Source: a virus | IMG/VR virus record: IMGVR_UViG_3300047552_000905 | Coordinates: 1-20,370 of that record | Strand: one strand, 5' to 3' | Length of the DNA: 20,370 bases | In this document: one piece after another, positions 6,589 to 15,707 of the stretch | How positions within the stretch are numbered: the first letter of the stretch is position 1 | Layout of the letters: every line of letters starts with the position of its first letter | The notes under the pieces: generated by a model | The model's database searches: none | What the model was told of the DNA's origin: nothing | The model's input: the letters and a program-made list of their open reading frames with translations, nothing else | Program-made: the position numbers and the translations under genes

Positions 6589-9500
6589 CTATAATCTTGT
6601 TATTTCATTATCTTCATTTATCAAACTTTCATTTACTTTTATTGCATTAGCCTTTGAATTATCTACCAATGTCTTTATAGTATATATATCACTTAATTCT
6701 CCAGAACCAGACCTATTCACAGCAGCAACTCTATAATTATATGTTACGGTAGAATCAACATCATTATCCATATAATAGAGATTATCAACCGCTGAAATAT
6801 TTATCTTTACATCATCCTTGTAAATATCATACCATTCCACGAGAGGAACGAAGTCAAAGAATACTTTATTAATTGTAGCCGAGTAAGAAACAACCGAAGT
6901 TATATGAGCTTTACCCGGAACAGGTATTGTATTTTCTTGTTCATAATATTGAAATCCATAATCTATAATCAAACGAATACCATTACCTTTTGTTATCCGT
7001 ATCGCTGCACCCCCACCACCAGCGGGTGCTTCTGGAGATGTAAAAGTAATAATTGTGTTAGACCATGTATTTACATCAATGGGTATCCATGTTAATTTAT
7101 TATCATGTGAAATTTCTAATGTTCCCTCGGTATTACCAAAATATTCACCCGATATTGTAACCGAATCACCACCAGCAACCAAACCACCAATTGGTTTTAA
7201 CCCTGTTATTCTCATTAGATTCTTATAAATCATTGCATTATCAAACGATGCTAATATATTATCAGAAGAATCATACAAGACAATATCTTTTACTGTTTCG
7301 GTGGATTCATCCGTTGCATAAAATTGAATTAATGTATCATCCTGATATATGATTTCAGTTAAAACACCATTGACTTCTAAATAATCAACACCATTAAACT
7401 CCAAACCTTCTATGCTAACAATTACACTGGATGATAATAAATCATGCAACACCGGAGATATATTAGTTATAATAGTCGTGGCTATTGGTTCAGCACCATA
7501 CGAACCAGTAATAGATATTGATTTATTTAAAACAATTTCATTCAATTTAATTATAGATGATGTTAATGTACTATTTCTCGAAGATTCGAAATCTAATTTA
7601 TTAAAGGTTGGTGTAATTGGCGCAGATGGATTACCATAAGAACCATTCTCAATTAAAACATTAGACGGATTAGCATCTGTTCTTTCCCCGGTTCTATCAA
7701 TCGCAAAATTTATACCTTCTGCTATGGTTCCTTCATTTAACTCGCCTATATTCCAATTTCCACCCGCTGTAGAAATAACCTCATCAAGAGAGTGGGATTC
7801 GGCAATTAATGATCCCAATCCTGTAATTCCAAAATCAATTCCATCTCTAACATTTGATGAAATAAGATTTGTAACAAGATAATTACCACCAGCAGTTGAA
7901 ATAACATCTTCTGGTGTGTGCGTTTCCTCTACTAACAATCCTTCTTGTGATAGACCAAACTCTTTAGATAATCTAACATTTTGTGGTGTTAAATTTGAAA
8001 TGAGATAATTTCCACCAGCCGTAGATATAATATCATTTGGTGTATGTGTTTCTTCTACCAAAAGACCTTCACCCGATAAGCCGAATGTCAATCCGATTCT
8101 AACATTTTGTGGTGTCAAATTAGAAACCTTATAATTACCACCAGCAGTTGAAATAACCTGATCTTGTGTATGCATTTCACCGGATGCTGTTCCATTATAT
8201 TGTATTGATTTTTGTGTGATTGATTGACCAGATACTATTATAGAATTCGATGCTCCGAAATTTCTCGAATCTTCAAATGCTAACTCGGATTCGGATTTAT
8301 TAAACAAAGGAGTTATAGGATTATTAGGATCACCATAAGTTCCATTTGTTGTTAAAACATTTGTATTGACCGCATCTGTTCTTGTTCCAGTATAGGATAA
8401 TCCCCATTGCGTTCCTTGTGCTATCTTTCCATTACTTAAATTCGAATCATTCCATGTTCCACCAGCAGATGATAATACTTGACTTGATGTGTGTGTTTCC
8501 TCTATTGCACTACCGCTTGTTGTTACATTCTGAATTTTTATAGTATTTCCTAATAAAATTTTATTAGATGGCAATCCGATATTTCTAACGGATTCATCAA
8601 AGGTTCCGCTTGTTGATACATTCTTTATCTTTATAGTTTTCGTTACCAAAATATCACCGGCTACTGTTCCATTATCATTATTGCGACTATTTTCAAGAGT
8701 AACATACGCTGAATCTGTTGCAACCAAATTCGCGAGTGTTCCTATTTGCGAAAGACCAAAAGAAACAGGACGAATATTACCTACACTCAAATTATCATCA
8801 TTATAGTTTCCTGCACCACTTCCAGTCGTATTACTTTTTAAAATCTTATTACTTGATAGTGTACCGGGTGATCCACCTGCACTATCAGTATCTCTAACAT
8901 TTCCTAAATCTGGATAATCGATAGCCATTGAACCATCAATCTGCACATTTCTTATTAGAACTGATTTACCAGTCATAATATCACCGGCTACAGTTCCTTG
9001 ATCGCTATTACGACCCTCTTCTAAACTAACATATGCTGCATCTGTTGCAACGAGATTTGCTAAGGTTCCTGTTTGTGAAAGACCAAATGCAACCGGTCTT
9101 ATATTTTCAACACTTAAATTATCATCATTATAATTTCCAGCGCCATTTCCAGTCGTATTACTTTTTAAAATTTTATTACTTAATAGTGTACCTGTTGCCA
9201 AATCAGATGTATCTGATTCTCTGACATTTCCAATTGCAGGAAAATCTGGAGTTTGATTTATACCAGCCGTTAGAGCTTGACCAACATTGCAACACCCAAT
9301 AGGATAATTTACCCAACGCGCCTCTGCGGTGTTAGATAAAGCAAAGTTAATCCTCCGTATAAACGCGCTGTTTGCCGTAGTGTAATTGCGTAGCAAATCC
9401 AAATAAACAGTAACGCTGGTAGATGTAACGCTATCAATAATCTGATATTCTTCAGCGCCTCCCGTATCGTCAATGTGGATATAATCACCCGCAACAAACC

Positions 9501-10521
9501 CATGCCCCTCGGAAACGCTGATTACTTTTTGCCCGCTATCCGCATTGGCAGTCATGGCAATATCTGGATGGGTAATATAACCAGTGCCCGCCATGTCGGT
9601 ATCAAGCTCAATGTCCGCAACAGAAGTTGTGCCAAGGGATATTTTAGTGGTGTTATTATACCAGGCGCACATCCTAAACTGTAACGTTGCGCCATTCGAT
9701 GTTGACGCACCAGTTGTATTGTTGGTAAACCGAACCATATTTAGTGAATGTTTATTTGCGGTTGCACCTTGCGAAACTCCAGTCGTGCAATTATCAATAA
9801 TACTATTTTTTACCTCTTGGAATGTCGAGGAAGTGCCCAACACGACACCCGTGACCTTATGGCGAAAAACCGATTCCTGAATGCATGTCCGGTTTGTGCT
9901 CGTGAATGTTACACCATAACCCAACTTAGTTGTGCCAGATCGTATGTCGTGCCAGTTGCGTTTAAATCTCACACCGTCCGTTGTGTTAGTGTCCCCTGTT
10001 CCGTTGGATGCAAAAAAGCAATTCGAAACTAAAGTGCTACCGCCGAAAGTACCACCCGACGCTGCACAATTTAGGCCGATGTTGGTGTTAGAAATAAACA
10101 TACAGCGGTTAAAGGTCAGATTTGTGCTTGCAGTCCCGGTACCACGAATTCCATCGCGTCCCCATGATAAGAAAATAAAGCCTTCAATGTGAATAGAAGT
10201 TCTGCCATTTATAAGGATGCCATCGATTGTTGCCCCAGAACCAGCGCCATTTAAAATCAAAAATCCGGGTGTTGTATGGTCGGATTTTACAACAATGACC
10301 TTAACCATTCCGGCTGTTGACCCACTCCATGTTGCCATGGTTCCAATCGACGATGTGCTCGAAATCATCCCATTTTCGTTACTAACAAGAATGGTATCAC
10401 CAGGCTGAATTGTTTGACCACTTGCGCTCGAAAAACTGCTAAATGTTTTCCATGCATTATCCCAATCCGCTCCATTATTATTACCAGTCGCCAATCCCGG
10501 TAGAAAACAATAAGTAGACAT
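6589..10521 (-). CDS. Chimeric beta-helix adhesin with IPT/TIG and FN3 domains
   Basis: 1310 residues. Residues 1 to about 410 read as a right-handed beta-helix, starting YCFLPGLATGNNNGADWDNA and IQPGDTILVSNENG, a tailspike-like opening, with repeated N-rich turns (FNRCMFISN, VSNCFFASN, VKNSIIDNCTTG). Residues about 440-770 contain two copies of a SNKILKSNTTG...GAGNYNDDNLS module. About 782-949 contain four 42-residue repeats (H-x-x-[DE]-x-[VI]ISTAGGN). Residues about 1100-1190 are an IPT/TIG domain (ITGLKPIGGLVAGGDSVTIS, GAAIRITKGNGI). Residues about 1198-1290 are a fibronectin type III domain. The part coding residues 1-410 is much richer in G+C (29/60 at 9901-9960) than the rest (20/60 at 7921-7980), so the gene looks like a fusion of an imported spike module onto a resident fibre scaffold. 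The probable role is receptor binding. It ends 11 bases before the small terminase. Confidence 0.72.
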   Translation of the reverse strand: MSTYCFLPGLATGNNNGADWDNAWKTFSSFSSASGQTIQPGDTILVSNENGMISSTSSIGTMATWSGSTAGMVKVIVVKSDHTTPGFLILNGAGSGATIDGILINGRTSIHIEGFIFLSWGRDGIRGTGTASTNLTFNRCMFISNTNIGLNCAASGGTFGGSTLVSNCFFASNGTGDTNTTDGVRFKRNWHDIRSGTTKLGYGVTFTSTNRTCIQESVFRHKVTGVVLGTSSTFQEVKNSIIDNCTTGVSQGATANKHSLNMVRFTNNTTGASTSNGATLQFRMCAWYNNTTKISLGTTSVADIELDTDMAGTGYITHPDIAMTANADSGQKVISVSEGHGFVAGDYIHIDDTGGAEEYQIIDSVTSTSVTVYLDLLRNYTTANSAFIRRINFALSNTAEARWVNYPIGCCNVGQALTAGINQTPDFPAIGNVRESDTSDLATGTLLSNKILKSNTTGNGAGNYNDDNLSVENIRPVAFGLSQTGTLANLVATDAAYVSLEEGRNSDQGTVAGDIMTGKSVLIRNVQIDGSMAIDYPDLGNVRDTDSAGGSPGTLSSNKILKSNTTGSGAGNYNDDNLSVGNIRPVSFGLSQIGTLANLVATDSAYVTLENSRNNDNGTVAGDILVTKTIKIKNVSTSGTFDESVRNIGLPSNKILLGNTIKIQNVTTSGSAIEETHTSSQVLSSAGGTWNDSNLSNGKIAQGTQWGLSYTGTRTDAVNTNVLTTNGTYGDPNNPITPLFNKSESELAFEDSRNFGASNSIIVSGQSITQKSIQYNGTASGEMHTQDQVISTAGGNYKVSNLTPQNVRIGLTFGLSGEGLLVEETHTPNDIISTAGGNYLISNLTPQNVRLSKEFGLSQEGLLVEETHTPEDVISTAGGNYLVTNLISSNVRDGIDFGITGLGSLIAESHSLDEVISTAGGNWNIGELNEGTIAEGINFAIDRTGERTDANPSNVLIENGSYGNPSAPITPTFNKLDFESSRNSTLTSSIIKLNEIVLNKSISITGSYGAEPIATTIITNISPVLHDLLSSSVIVSIEGLEFNGVDYLEVNGVLTEIIYQDDTLIQFYATDESTETVKDIVLYDSSDNILASFDNAMIYKNLMRITGLKPIGGLVAGGDSVTISGEYFGNTEGTLEISHDNKLTWIPIDVNTWSNTIITFTSPEAPAGGGGAAIRITKGNGIRLIIDYGFQYYEQENTIPVPGKAHITSVVSYSATINKVFFDFVPLVEWYDIYKDDVKINISAVDNLYYMDNDVDSTVTYNYRVAAVNRSGSGELSDIYTIKTLVDNSKANAIKVNESLINEDNEITRL
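7675..8178 (-). repeat. Four tandem 126-base repeats in the 1310-residue adhesin gene
   Basis: Four in-frame 42-codon units begin at 8178, 8052, 7926 and 7800. Each codes for E-[EMS]-[TH].. then [VI]ISTAGGN followed by FGLS-like or FGI residues. The codon for the first Gly of the GG pair lies at 8137, 8011, 7885 and 7759, exactly 126 apart. Copies are diverged at the DNA level, so they are older than the 165-base repeats. Confidence 0.9.
8560..9195 (-). repeat. Two-copy repeat of period 327 bases in the 1310-residue adhesin gene
   Basis: The segment coding SNKILKSNTTG-[NS]-GAGNYNDDNLS, followed by IRPV-[AS]-FGLSQ-[TI]-GTLANLVATD, recurs 109 codons apart. The shared plus-strand anchor TCCAGTCGTATTACTTTTTA lies at 8821 and 9148. 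A truncated third start (SNKILLGN) follows near 8560. Confidence 0.88.
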
Positions 10522-11018
10522 TATTCTAATTCCCCACTAGTAATATTAACTACCGTATCCCGAGCAGTTAATAGCATACTATGTAATTCTGTATTGGCAA
10601 TGATCTGAGGATCATTTAAAATATCATTTATCCCCTCAATTGCAATATCTGTCAATGATACACTCGCATTTGCGACACTACAAACAGCAGCGGATAATTG
10701 ACCTAATTGTGCGCTCAATTCTTCCATACCAACCAACTTCGGGGAAATTCCAAGTATCGCTTTTGTAATAACTGATTTCTTAGCAAGTTCAACATTCTGC
10801 ATTGATAATAATTCTTGTTCTCTTGTATATTGATCATCAATTCGACACCCGCTCAGAATCCAACTCGTGGGGATAATACAATCAACAAAATGACAACCTT
10901 GGCAAATAACATCCTCGATCCCACTAAAATCAACATTACGAACATAACAATCGACCAAATTATCCGAGTGGTCAATATTATTTGGAATTGTTATTACTTG
11001 TTTATTTATTGTTTTCAT
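10521..11018 (-). CDS. 165-residue protein of unknown function, cysteine-rich N-terminus
   Basis: Residues 20-60 carry five cysteines (24, 39, 42, 47, 58) in short alternating strands (NVDFSG, CQGCHFVDC, LSGCRI), resembling a few rungs of a pentapeptide-like or beta-solenoid fold. This is similar in style to segments of the neighbouring adhesins. Residues 62-100 are a probable helix, and the rest is hydrophobic and alanine-rich (GQLSAAVCSVANASVSLTDI), consistent with helical packing but not with a clear membrane segment. No family recognised. No strong Shine-Dalgarno precedes the ATG. The stop codon overlaps the start of the 1310-residue adhesin (TAATG), so the two are translationally coupled. 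It may be an assembly partner of that adhesin. Confidence 0.6.
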   Translation of the reverse strand: MKTINKQVITIPNNIDHSDNLVDCYVRNVDFSGIEDVICQGCHFVDCIIPTSWILSGCRIDDQYTREQELLSMQNVELAKKSVITKAILGISPKLVGMEELSAQLGQLSAAVCSVANASVSLTDIAIEGINDILNDPQIIANTELHSMLLTARDTVVNITSGELE

Positions 11019-11029
11019 GTTACTAAAAA

Positions 11030-11037
11030 TATTTATA
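11030..11037 (-). promoter_or_regulatory. Possible T4-type late promoter overlapping the end of the gp15-like gene
   Basis: Minus-strand TATAAATA overlaps the last codons of the gp15-like gene and ends only 11 bases before the ATG at 11018. Initiation at the usual T4 spacing would leave an almost leaderless mRNA with no Shine-Dalgarno. The downstream extension (TTTTTAGT) also departs from the other sites. Weaker than the rest; chance is possible. Confidence 0.4.
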
Positions 11038-12079
11038 CCGCTTCATAAATAAAGAAATTCGTATTTACTATTTTGATTATTTTCTCATATGAGATTGGTC
11101 TATACATCCAACCTTTTATTATCAAGGAAACATCTGCATTTATTTTTTTCTCATCTCCTACTTCCATATCTTGTGAAAAATTAGGAGAGATGTTACCCAA
11201 TTGAACTGGTAAGTCCCTTTCTATATTTAGAAATGAAAATTCCTTTACTCTCAAAAATCTATTGGGATTAAAATATGGTAAAATATTTTCAACAATCTGA
11301 GAAAAATCTGATAATGAATCTGTTAAAATAGATAGTGTAAAATTAAAATTATACGGAGCAGGATTAATATCAGTAAAAAATTGGTCAACATCTCTAACCA
11401 ATAAATTGGTATCATAGAAATGTCTCAATTCATTTATTCCACTTGCCCGCGAAGCATCATATTCTATACCATCTAAAACAAGACACATGCGAGGAACAGG
11501 AGGTGCTTGCCAACCATCTTTGGTGCCTCTCAATTCATCAAAATGTCTTTTCTCTACTGGCCCGAATGAAATAGGAACATGTACCGTTTTTACAATCCCT
11601 GCATTTTTCGTTGGTGTTTTATCATATCGTTTTATATGAAAATCATTAAACATATCTAATATCGAAACAGTAACATTTCTTATTGTTTCTGGATAATAAT
11701 AAGTTTTTGTTAATTCATTTGTGGATGGTGTCGTTCCCGAGAAAACAACGGAAAACGGAGAATCATAATCCGATGTTGGCCCGAGAGATTTTACTTTATA
11801 AAAATATTGAGTATCAGCACTTAATGGTTCTGTCTGTTGACCATCATAAAAAAATAATTCATATATCGTAGATGAATTTACTTTCTCATATGTCCCCGAA
11901 ATGGTTTCTGAACGATATAAATCAAATCCTTTTGCAAACGATGAGAAATCCCACGAGAGGAGTAAAATAGAAGATGATATGATGGTAACATTAGGATCTT
12001 GTGGAGTATCTGCTACCTCTGGATTAAGTCCATCAGATATCCACCCATATGACCATAAAGTTCCTACATTCAATGCCAT
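11033..12079 (-). CDS. 15: Tail sheath terminator/completion protein, gp15-like, with N-terminal FN3 domain
   Basis: 348 residues; T4 gp15 is about 270. Residues 30-118 read as a fibronectin type III domain: ILLLSWDFSSFAKGFDLYRS, SGTYEKVN, TQYFYKVKSLG. The C-terminal part (about 135-330) aligns by eye with T4 gp15: LDMFNDFHIKR (141-151), TVHVPISFGPVEKRHF (165-180), NPAPYNFNFTLSILTDSLSD (239-258), FSQIVENILPYFNP (259-272), and SLIIKGWMYRPI near 318-329. gp15 caps the tail tube and sheath and connects to the neck. The gene starts inside the stop of the 1188-residue fibre gene (TAATG) and precedes the terminase genes, as gene 15 does in T4. The FN3 extension is not present in T4 gp15 and may bind host or capsid surfaces; that role is inference. 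Confidence 0.85.
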   Translation of the reverse strand: MALNVGTLWSYGWISDGLNPEVADTPQDPNVTIISSSILLLSWDFSSFAKGFDLYRSETISGTYEKVNSSTIYELFFYDGQQTEPLSADTQYFYKVKSLGPTSDYDSPFSVVFSGTTPSTNELTKTYYYPETIRNVTVSILDMFNDFHIKRYDKTPTKNAGIVKTVHVPISFGPVEKRHFDELRGTKDGWQAPPVPRMCLVLDGIEYDASRASGINELRHFYDTNLLVRDVDQFFTDINPAPYNFNFTLSILTDSLSDFSQIVENILPYFNPNRFLRVKEFSFLNIERDLPVQLGNISPNFSQDMEVGDEKKINADVSLIIKGWMYRPISYEKIIKIVNTNFFIYEAV

Positions 12080-15000
12080 TAAATTGTCCTGCTTCTCGAT
12101 GTTGATGTTTTAGTCATAACAGAGAATGGTGTTGAGTTATCTCTCTTGTACAGTGTTAGTGTATCACCGGATATAGAGAAATTTCCATTCGCCATTGCCA
12201 TTATAGCTTCTAAAACATAATCTACAGTTTTACCATCAATAGTATCTGAATGTTTAACCAACCCATCTTGAATTGCTGATATCGATGCTAAACTTAATGA
12301 CATCTCAGACCCAACTAATGCTGGGGCATAATATGGTTGTGTTCCTGACAGTACCACTGGATTTTCATTAACCGCATCCCAATTACCAGCACCGTGTTCT
12401 TGGGTCAAATATAGATCAACACTTTCTGGAATATTGTAATCAGATTGTGTTGCCGAGAGAACAACTCTTGTATTAGGATCTAATGTAACACTATCGGTTA
12501 ATGTTCTCTCTGTGTTTGTCCAGACATTACCAGAAACCGTGCTAACATAACTCATAATAGAATTCTTATTAGCGGTTGCACTCGTTTCTTTGGCTACACT
12601 ATAATCTGGCTGTGATGCCGAGAGAACTACTCTTGCAGCCGGGTCTAATGTAACGCTACTGGTTAATGTTCTATTCACATTCACCCACACATCACCAGAA
12701 ACAGTTGTTATGTAACCCATGATACTATTCTTATTAGCAGTTGCACTTGTCTCTTTAGCTACAGAATAATCTGGTTGGGACGCAGACAACACGACTCTCG
12801 TTGTAGGATCCAATGAAACATTACCAGTAAGAGTTCTGTTAACATTTGTCCAAACATCACCGGATACAGTAGTTATATAACCAACTATGGAATTCTTATT
12901 AGCGGTTGCACTCGTTTCTTTGGCTACACTATAATCTGGCTGTGATGCAGAAAGAACTACTCTTGCAGCCGGGTCTAATGTAACGCTGCTGGTCAGTGTC
13001 CTATTGACATTTGTCCAAACATCACCCGATACCGTGGTTATATAACCAACAATGGAGTTCTTATTAGCGGTTGCACTCGTTTCTTTGGCTACACTATAAT
13101 CTGGCTGTGCGGCTGATAAAACTACTCTTGTGGTAGGTTCTAACGAAACATTACCAGTGAGAGTTCTATTAACATTTGTCCAGACATCACCAGAAACGGT
13201 ACTCACATAACCCATGATAGAATTCTTATTAGCAGTTGCACTCGTTTCTCTTGCTATATCATAATTTGGTTGAGATGCTGATAACACAACCGGTGTATTT
13301 GCTTGCATTGCCGTTTTAGCAGCATCATAAGCAGATGTTAGAATTAATGGATCTGTTATTCTAGCGGGTGCATAATATGGTTGTGTTCCCGAAAGTACAA
13401 CCGGCCCAACAGTAACCTCACCCGCACCCCAATTACCAGCACCATGATTTGCTGTAAGAAGAGTATCCACATCCCCGGAAATTGTTGCTATTATCTGCAT
13501 TGTGGCAGGAGCATAATATGGTTGTGTTCCAGAGAGTACAACTGGCCCAACGGTAACTTCACCGGCACCCCAATTACCAGCACCGTGATTTGCTGTAAGA
13601 AGAGTATCCACATCTCCCGAGATGGTTGTAATACTCGAAAGAATTAAATTCTTATTAGCAGTTGCGCTAATTTCTTGAGCTGCCGATTTAGCAGCATCAT
13701 AAGCAGATGTTAGAATTAATGGTTGATTTACATTAAACATAGCTTCTTTTGTTATACTAACCAAACCAGAAGAATTATCTGTTATCGTGAAATGTCCTCT
13801 TACTGTTAATTTTCCACCAACACAAGATGAATCTACGATAATCCTACCAGCCCCATCTATTACTATATCTGTTGAGGCATTCATACTATTAAACTGAATA
13901 CCACCACTATATTTTCTCATTTGTAATTCAGCACCATCATGAAATTCAATGATGGGAGTTGATAACGAGTTTGTACCATCGATACATTCATCGAAAATAT
14001 TATTTTGACTTAATAGATTCATAGTTCCTGTTAATATACATTTTCTCAAAACAGCATTACTCAAAGAAGAGTTTTCTACATAACAATTATCAAAATGCAT
14101 ATCCCCATCGGTGGCTCCAGAAACAGAAGCACCAGAAACATGTGAATTTCTAAATACTGTATCTGATATATTCCATCCATTTAAATCAACATAATATCCC
14201 CAACCATCAAAAACCCATCCATCAAAATTTTGGTTCAGTTGAATAGAGGATTCTGTTCTAATAAAAAATGTTTTTGTACCCAGAGCAGTTGCTAAAACAA
14301 CAGCATCGTTTAAATTATTAACTGGATGTGTTGGAAGACCATGAACTCCCAAATCTGTACCGGGGAATCCATTTTCAGTATCTATCCAAATATGACCATC
14401 ATAATAAGAATAAATCATTTTATTCGATACGGCAGTTGCAATTTCATTAGCTGTTGCTCCTGCTGCTACCGCTTTCACTAACATCTGATCTACATAAAGT
14501 CTATCACCAGTTGATGTACTGGTAGATGTTAATCTTATAATACAGTTTCCATTAGTATCTTGGTGTTCGGGTAATAGTGTGTAAGAATAAATCTGATCTG
14601 TGGTCGAATGGTTCATCCGTATTACAGTGTTACTAATAGAAGTATAGCCACTTGTTGTATAACTATATGCCCAGACATCAACGGAACGAGCCGAACCCGT
14701 TGCATTTTGAAATCTACCCGCAATAGAAATTTGAGATACCCGCGTCGAACCAACATTAAAATATAGACTTTCATTTAAACCAAAACCACCAAGTTGTGTT
14801 CCAGATGGCGCAGTTGTCCAATAAACATTATTAATTAATTTAGTATCAACATAAGAACCGGTTATACTTGTACCATTTACTAATGTTCCCGAAATTGATG
14901 TATAATTTTGCGGAACACCCGCAACAACTGCGGTTGAAATGTTTTGAATATCATTGCTAATCGATCCGCTAATAGGTGTTCCTATTCTATTATAGATATT

Positions 15001-15645
15001 TGTTGCTTCTAATGAAGTCGCTGGTGTGTAATCTGGTTGTGAAGCCGAGAGAACCACCCTGGTAGCTGGATCCAACGAAACACTACCAGTGAGTGTTCTG
15101 GTGGCATTACTCCATACATTACCAGAAACGCTACTAACATAGCCCATGATAGAATTCATATTAGCAGTTGCACTTGTCTCTTTAGCTACATTATAATCTG
15201 GTTGTGATGCAGATAGCATAACTCTAACTAATGGATTAACACCACTAACACTAACAGATAAATTTTCACACTGAACTTCATAATCTGCTTGTGCTAAATT
15301 TGCAGCTCCGAATATAGCAACTATAGTTCCGGGTGCAGCATATCGAGTATTATCTAATTGTAATTCATATATACCGGGTAAGAGAGATGATGAGATTTCC
15401 TTAAATCTACATTTACCAGATGTTGGGGAAACATAGGTTCCGAATGTTGCTATATCTTCAATGGTTGCGCTTGATGCTCCATACACAACAGGCGAACTCT
15501 CATCGGATCTTAATGTGCTAATTGTTAAACCAGCCGAACCACTCGTCACTCCGGTTAAACCAGCACCGGATATAGAAGTAGAATCCATGAGTTTAACACG
15601 AAGAATAACACTAGAAGGAGAACTCGGTCTTATTAATTTAGCCAT
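12079..15645 (-). CDS. Large repeat-rich tail fibre/adhesin protein
   Basis: 1188 residues. The order of modules is as follows. Residues 1-130 are an N-terminal beta domain (PGIYELQLDNTRYA, then VAIFGAANLAQADYEVQ), of a type frequent in phage structural proteins. Around 143-200 is a diverged copy of the VVLSASQPDY repeat. About 255-395 is a beta-sandwich-like segment. About 415-620 is a beta-helix-like module with NGFPGTDLGVHGLPTHPVNN, many N/S/C turns and MRKYSGGIQF near 574, a motif I recognise from other phage virion proteins. Next come two copies of a GAGNWGAGEVTVGPVVLSGT module, then five tandem 55-residue repeats (about 786-1060), then a C-terminal region with a further HGAGNW motif and a basic end (SRSRTI). 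Cell-surface binding is the likely role. Its stop overlaps the gp15-like start (TAATG). Compare T4 long fibres, which lie elsewhere in T4. Confidence 0.7.
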   Translation of the reverse strand: MAKLIRPSSPSSVILRVKLMDSTSISGAGLTGVTSGSAGLTISTLRSDESSPVVYGASSATIEDIATFGTYVSPTSGKCRFKEISSSLLPGIYELQLDNTRYAAPGTIVAIFGAANLAQADYEVQCENLSVSVSGVNPLVRVMLSASQPDYNVAKETSATANMNSIMGYVSSVSGNVWSNATRTLTGSVSLDPATRVVLSASQPDYTPATSLEATNIYNRIGTPISGSISNDIQNISTAVVAGVPQNYTSISGTLVNGTSITGSYVDTKLINNVYWTTAPSGTQLGGFGLNESLYFNVGSTRVSQISIAGRFQNATGSARSVDVWAYSYTTSGYTSISNTVIRMNHSTTDQIYSYTLLPEHQDTNGNCIIRLTSTSTSTGDRLYVDQMLVKAVAAGATANEIATAVSNKMIYSYYDGHIWIDTENGFPGTDLGVHGLPTHPVNNLNDAVVLATALGTKTFFIRTESSIQLNQNFDGWVFDGWGYYVDLNGWNISDTVFRNSHVSGASVSGATDGDMHFDNCYVENSSLSNAVLRKCILTGTMNLLSQNNIFDECIDGTNSLSTPIIEFHDGAELQMRKYSGGIQFNSMNASTDIVIDGAGRIIVDSSCVGGKLTVRGHFTITDNSSGLVSITKEAMFNVNQPLILTSAYDAAKSAAQEISATANKNLILSSITTISGDVDTLLTANHGAGNWGAGEVTVGPVVLSGTQPYYAPATMQIIATISGDVDTLLTANHGAGNWGAGEVTVGPVVLSGTQPYYAPARITDPLILTSAYDAAKTAMQANTPVVLSASQPNYDIARETSATANKNSIMGYVSTVSGDVWTNVNRTLTGNVSLEPTTRVVLSAAQPDYSVAKETSATANKNSIVGYITTVSGDVWTNVNRTLTSSVTLDPAARVVLSASQPDYSVAKETSATANKNSIVGYITTVSGDVWTNVNRTLTGNVSLDPTTRVVLSASQPDYSVAKETSATANKNSIMGYITTVSGDVWVNVNRTLTSSVTLDPAARVVLSASQPDYSVAKETSATANKNSIMSYVSTVSGNVWTNTERTLTDSVTLDPNTRVVLSATQSDYNIPESVDLYLTQEHGAGNWDAVNENPVVLSGTQPYYAPALVGSEMSLSLASISAIQDGLVKHSDTIDGKTVDYVLEAIMAMANGNFSISGDTLTLYKRDNSTPFSVMTKTSTSRSRTI
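12466..13290 (-). repeat. Five tandem 165-base repeats in the fibre gene
   Basis: Five consecutive in-frame 55-codon units run 13290-13126, 13125-12961, 12960-12796, 12795-12631 and 12630-12466. Each starts VVLSA-x-QP-x-Y (first Val codons at 13290 and 13125 checked) and ends in P-x-[TA]R-like residues. The anchor AGC(G/A)GTTGCA on the plus strand recurs at 12571, 12736, 12901, 13066 and 13231, exactly 165 apart. Units 1 and 3 share TGNVSL[ED]PTTR and units 2 and 4 share TSSVTLDPAAR, so a 330-base dimer was probably duplicated. Diverged single copies lie near 15163 and 13657. Confidence 0.95.
13363..13620 (-). repeat. Two direct copies of a 141-base module (GAGNW module)
   Basis: Within the 1188-residue gene, a 39-residue segment starting SGDVDTLLTANHGAGNW recurs exactly 47 codons later. 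Copy starts are at 13620 and 13479. The DNA is nearly identical, with scattered third-position changes. A shorter relative (HGAGNW...VVLSGTQPYYAPA) lies near the protein C-terminus at about 12320-12410. Confidence 0.9.
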
Positions 15646-15698
15646 ATATATTTACCATCCATTATTTCATGAAAAAAATTAAATAAAGATTACACTAA

Positions 15699-15706
15699 TA
15701 TTTATA
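15699..15706 (-). promoter_or_regulatory. T4-type late promoter before the 1188-residue fibre gene
   Basis: Minus-strand TATAAATATTAGT, one base beyond the stop codon of the 60-residue protein and 53 bases before the ATG at 15645. It fits the extended consensus TATAAATAYTRRT. No terminator-like hairpin was seen next to it, so read-through from upstream is likely. Confidence 0.72.
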
Positions 15707-15707
15707 A

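Noticed and set aside
9309-9503. Minus-strand reading frame of 64 codons inside the 1310-residue adhesin gene
   Set aside because: It is an alternative frame of the GC-rich imported segment, without ribosome site or recognisable features.
12466-13290. Tandem array considered as a CRISPR
   Set aside because: The units are contiguous, in frame, of coding length 165 with no unique spacers; they are protein repeats.
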